Shown one piece after another: positions 5,311-7,549 of a stretch of 7,549 nt of DNA. Each line of letters starts with the position of its first letter. Within the stretch, counting starts at the first letter, position 1. The notes under the pieces were generated by a model, which was given only the letters and a program-made list of their open reading frames with translations, did no database searches and had not been told where the DNA came from. The position numbers and the translations under genes were made by a program. The DNA comes from an uncultured Lachnospiraceae bacterium (GTDB taxonomy: Bacteria > Bacillota > Clostridia > Lachnospirales > Lachnospiraceae). The DNA is taken from the NCBI GenBank assembly GCA_937901625.1, contig CALDIE010000183.1, positions 1 to 7,549 on the forward strand, given 5' to 3'.

Positions 5311-5338
5311 ATAATATCATCTAATTTATATTTGTCAA
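5311..5338 (-). promoter_or_regulatory. Promoter of small unit B
   Basis: On the minus strand, perfect -35 TTGACA (5338-5333), 16-base spacer and -10 TATTAT (5316-5311). The predicted start is near 5304. A second TTGACA-like box at 5367-5372 has no matching -10. Confidence 0.72.
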
Positions 5339-5402
5339 TACATTTATTGCATTAATTGTTATTTGTCTGTCAATTTTGTTTTCTTTTCTCTTTTTCAGCG
5401 CT

Positions 5403-5454
5403 GCCGGGACATCGCTGACATTTTCGCTGTTGATAACACCCGGCTTTTCTTTTT
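5403..5454 (+). terminator. Terminator-like hairpin facing the plus strand
   Basis: GCCGGG (5403-5408) and CCCGGC (5439-5444) form a perfect 6-bp stem around a 30-base loop, followed on the plus strand by TTTTCTTTTTG. No plus-strand gene lies immediately upstream. The T-run is on the wrong side to terminate the minus-strand TetR gene. The long loop makes the call weak. Confidence 0.35.
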
Positions 5455-5457
5455 GAT

Positions 5458-5469
5458 ACCTGATCAGGT
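5458..5469. repeat. 12-bp perfect palindrome downstream of the TetR gene
   Basis: ACCTGATCAGGT lies 11 bases past the stop of the TetR gene. It could be a protein-binding site or part of an mRNA 3' structure. No T-run follows on the minus strand. Confidence 0.6.
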
Positions 5470-5480
5470 TCTCTTCATCA

Positions 5481-6083
5481 CTACAACGTCAGTTCCTTTG
5501 CTGTCTCTATATACTTTGCCGCCTCTTTTAAATACTGCTCCTTTGAAAACACTTCCGATGAAGCATAACAATCCCGCAGGATCGCGTCCAGAGAATAATC
5601 CAGCATGCGAAGGACTCTAAGCATGTCCGTCCTCTCCTGCAGTTTTCCGAAATCACACTTTACCAATACCGTTTCGAGAGCTGTTTCATATTTATCCACC
5701 ACATCTTTTAAAGGTTTACGCACTTCCGGTGATCTCTCGGTATGCAGTTCCACAAGAAACAGGGGCAGATACGGATACAGATCGATCATCTTCATCTTGC
5801 ACTGCTCAATCTTCATACGAACAGAAAAATAATCCTCATCGCTCTCGATCCTTAACATGGAGTATTCCAACGCTGCATAGCGCATAACATATGTGGCGAC
5901 AAAACAAAAAAGCCCGGATTTGCTCTCAAAATAGTAAAACCACAAGCCCTTGCTTACGCCGGTGGCCTTTACCATATCATCCGTGCTGGCATGATCATAG
6001 CCGTTTTGCGCAAAAATCCGCATCGCGCCGTTGATCATCTTATCCTGCTTTTCTTTTTTCAGATTGTAAAATCTCTCGTTCAT
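5481..6083 (-). CDS. TetR/AcrR-family transcriptional regulator
   Basis: The product is 200 aa, the usual TetR length. The N-terminal DNA-binding domain (~12-59) shows the classic pattern: MINGAMRIFAQNGYDHAS, then TDDMVKATGVSKGLWFYYFESKSGLF, with the turn at TGVSKG and the family's 'YYxFxSKxxLF' helix end. The C-terminal ~140 residues are the ligand-binding and dimerisation helices, poorly conserved in this family, so the ligand cannot be named. SD AGAGG sits 4 bases before the ATG. It is transcribed divergently from the acidic membrane protein at 6235 across ~150 bases, the common arrangement for a regulator controlling itself and its neighbour. No terminator on its own strand was found; the 5458-5469 palindrome follows the stop. 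Function as a repressor is inferred. Confidence 0.93.
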   Translation of the reverse strand: MNERFYNLKKEKQDKMINGAMRIFAQNGYDHASTDDMVKATGVSKGLWFYYFESKSGLFCFVATYVMRYAALEYSMLRIESDEDYFSVRMKIEQCKMKMIDLYPYLPLFLVELHTERSPEVRKPLKDVVDKYETALETVLVKCDFGKLQERTDMLRVLRMLDYSLDAILRDCYASSEVFSKEQYLKEAAKYIETAKELTL

Positions 6084-6185
6084 TTTTCCTCTTTACATTG
6101 CGTCGCTTTCCCCCAAAAAGCCCATCGCCCACGTATCCATATTATCATAATTATCTTTGTTTTGATACTTTCTTTTTTTATGGAA

Positions 6186-6203
6186 AAGAGTATAATATCT
6201 CTT
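6186..6203. promoter_or_regulatory. Dyad over the -10 box: candidate TetR operator and promoter of the acidic protein gene
   Basis: AAGAG-TATAATAT-CTCTT has 5-bp inverted arms exactly flanking a perfect plus-strand -10 (TATAAT, 6191-6196). The -35 is poor (TTGATA at 6162-6167 is 23 bases away). A GTATC/GATAC pair (6133-6137, 6164-6168) flanks the AT-rich middle of the intergenic region. A binding site here would block the downstream gene. Assignment to the adjacent TetR protein is inference. Confidence 0.4.
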
Positions 6204-6234
6204 GTAGTAAAAACATGTGAAGGAGGTTATTCTT

Positions 6235-6771
6235 ATGTCCAACAAATTTGGAAAACTGGTTTTATTGGGTGTTGCAGCCGGTCTCGCTGCTGCAGGCGTG
6301 TATTATTACACACAGAACAAAAACTCTGCTGTTGTCGACGCAGATGACTTTGATGATCTCGATAATTTTGATGATTTTGACACGGAAGACGAAGACGGAG
6401 AAGGCGAAACAAAGTCCACGTCCGATCGCAGCTATGTATCTTTAGACGGTGCAAAGGAATTGGTCGGCGAAGCCGTTGAGAAGGCAAAGGATGCTTTCAG
6501 CAAGGTTAGCAAGAAGATTTCCGAAACCATCTCCGAAGGAAATGACGAAGAGGACGACGAGGATGTCGATGTCGTTAAGGATGAGACCGTTGATAAGGTA
6601 GCGGATATCGTTGACGAAGCCGTTGATAGCATCAAGGATGCAGCAGAAGATGTTGCCGAGGAAGTTAAGGACGCTGTTGATGACGTAAAGGAAGCTGCAG
6701 AAGATATCAAAGAAGAAGCAGAAGACGCCAGCACGGAGGATTTCTTCTCCGACGATGATGATAACACCTGA
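6235..6771 (+). CDS. Small membrane-anchored, highly acidic helical-repeat protein (YtxH-like)
   Basis: The 178-aa product begins MSNKFGKLVLLGVAAGLAAA. One hydrophobic segment (~6-25, Gly/Ala-rich) could anchor it or act as an uncleaved signal. Next come an Asp-rich stretch (35-58), a charged helix (72-103), a second acidic patch (102-113), a long amphipathic helix (114-167) with regular V/A/I spacing (DKVADIV, DEAVDSI, KDAAEDV, KDAVDDV, KEAAEDI), and an Asp tail. The helical part resembles LEA/apolipoprotein-like and YtxH-type proteins linked to envelope or stress functions. That likeness is compositional, not proof of homology. The start is ATG 6235, 8 bases after AAGGAGG; a GTG at 6217 overlaps that SD and is rejected. 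It is divergent from the TetR gene and ends at a strong terminator, so it is monocistronic. Confidence 0.82.
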   Translation: MSNKFGKLVLLGVAAGLAAAGVYYYTQNKNSAVVDADDFDDLDNFDDFDTEDEDGEGETKSTSDRSYVSLDGAKELVGEAVEKAKDAFSKVSKKISETISEGNDEEDDEDVDVVKDETVDKVADIVDEAVDSIKDAAEDVAEEVKDAVDDVKEAAEDIKEEAEDASTEDFFSDDDDNT

Positions 6772-6830
6772 ATAAAACCACACTACTAAGTCAGCCATTC
6801 CGGCAGGATTCGTTTCAATAACGACAAAAG

Positions 6831-6872
6831 AAAGGGTCATGCGTTTACCGCATGGCCCTTTTATTATTATCC
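6831..6872 (+). terminator. Strong bidirectional terminator between the acidic protein gene and glnS
   Basis: AAAGGGTCATGCG pairs with CGCATGGCCCTTT (13 bp including one G.U) around a 5-base loop. On the plus strand it is followed by TTATTATTATT. On the minus strand it is followed by TTTCTTTTG, so it can also end the convergent glnS transcript. Confidence 0.9.
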
Positions 6873-6948
6873 GATATTGTTTACTCATACCCTGACGATT
6901 TCCTGTTTCCGCCTCGGGTCTTATACCCCGGAAACTATACCTCAGGAT

Positions 6949-7549
6949 TTACGCCTTGGGAAGAACAAAGGAACTCTTCAGTCCTACGATACGGTTGAAT
7001 ACCGGCGCTCCCTCTTTGCTGTCCTTATAATCCACATTAAAGAATCCCTGTCTTACAAACTGGAAAGAATCAAACGGCTTGACATCTGCCAGAGCCGGTT
7101 CGAGATAACATTCCTTCTTTTCGATCAAAGAATTGGGATTTAAATTAATACTTCCGTCCTCTTCATTGTATACGCCCTTTTCCTCATCGATCAGATTTTC
7201 ATACAGGCGAACGGTAGCCTTAACAGCATACGGTGCCGGAACCCAGTGAATGGTTCCCTTGACCTTGCGCGCATTAAATCCACTGCCCTGTTTCGTCTCC
7301 GGATCATAGGTACAATGAACGACCGTGACATTTCCGTCATCGTCCTTTTCATATCCGACACAGGTCACAAAGTATGCGCTCATAAGACGTACTTCATTTC
7401 CCGGGAACAAACGGAAATACTTCTTTGGCGGCTCTTCCATAAAATCATCTCGCTCAATGTATAACTCTCTGCAGAAGGGAACTTTTCTGCTGCCCAGGGA
7501 TTCATTTTCCAGGTTGTTCGGAACCTCTAAATACTCCGTCTCGCCTTCG
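6949..7549 (-). CDS. glnS: Glutaminyl-tRNA synthetase, C-terminal part (5' end outside window)
   Basis: About 200 codons are present; the frame continues through the window edge. The sequence EGETEYLEVPNN, then SRKVPFCRELYIERDDF, MEEPPKKYFRLFPGNEVRL, CTYDPETK and KVKGTIHWVPAP is the C-terminal anticodon-binding beta-barrel region typical of class I GlnRS. The end (FNRIVGLKSSF) is also in family style. The enzyme charges tRNA-Gln with glutamine in the cytoplasm. The catalytic Rossmann domain with HIGH/KMSKS-type motifs would lie to the right. Many Gram-positive bacteria lack GlnRS and use GatCAB transamidation, so its presence is notable though known in Clostridia. A fused or tandem barrel extension is not seen. 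The gene is convergent with the acidic protein gene and shares its terminator. Confidence 0.96.
   Translation of the reverse strand, partial: EGETEYLEVPNNLENESLGSRKVPFCRELYIERDDFMEEPPKKYFRLFPGNEVRLMSAYFVTCVGYEKDDDGNVTVVHCTYDPETKQGSGFNARKVKGTIHWVPAPYAVKATVRLYENLIDEEKGVYNEEDGSINLNPNSLIEKKECYLEPALADVKPFDSFQFVRQGFFNVDYKDSKEGAPVFNRIVGLKSSFVLPKA

Noticed and set aside
4591..5355. 254-codon open frame on the plus strand across units A and B
   Set aside because: No ribosome binding site. Phe/Leu-rich composition comes from the T-rich strand, and promoters and SD signals all point to the minus strand.
6217..6234. GTG start for the acidic membrane protein
   Set aside because: It overlaps the AAGGAGG SD that clearly serves ATG 6235.
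6432..6888. Minus-strand Ser-rich and hydrophobic open frames
   Set aside because: Mirror images of the acidic repeat coding sequence on the plus strand; no start signals.

Overview
The window reads as a chromosomal segment of a Gram-positive anaerobe of the class Clostridia, most likely a Lachnospiraceae relative. This is inferred from protein character: a Clostridia-style SH3/3D cell-wall protein, a Crh-like HPr paralogue, a membrane-anchored NagZ-like GH3 protein and a class I glutaminyl-tRNA synthetase. Strong AGGAGG-type ribosome binding sites, sigma-A promoters and U-tailed terminators fit as well. No phage, IS element, CRISPR array or complete known mobile element is visible.

Layout: almost everything is on the minus strand. 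From the left: a Lys/Glu-rich plus-strand reading frame of doubtful status (3-314); a terminator; a secreted protein with three SH3-like repeats and a C-terminal 3D domain (223-1623), with a consensus promoter and a WalR-type direct repeat over its start point; a terminator and an HPr-like gene (2005-2247) lacking the phosphorylatable histidine; tRNA-Gly(GCC) with its own promoter and terminator (2436-2605); a membrane-anchored GH3 protein with a degraded active site (2688-4031).

The least explained part is 4219-5338. It holds two minus-strand units, each starting from a TTGACA-N16-TATTAT promoter and each with a Shine-Dalgarno sequence followed by ATGGGA. They share three collinear similarity blocks, but neither has a convincing long ORF. 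They may be diverged copies of a small RNA or small-protein locus, or decayed genes. An A-rich spacer on the transcribed strand with an 11-bp tandem repeat lies between them.

Right side: a TetR-family regulator (5481-6083, minus) is divergent from a small membrane-anchored, highly acidic helical protein (6235-6771, plus). A dyad over the -10 box of the latter is a candidate operator. The acidic-protein gene converges on the 3' part of glnS (6949 to the window edge, minus), with a shared bidirectional terminator between them.

The genes do not form one pathway. Two concern the cell envelope (SH3/3D protein, GH3 protein), two concern translation (tRNA-Gly, GlnRS), and two are regulatory (HPr-like, TetR). 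Most appear to be separately promoted single-gene transcripts.
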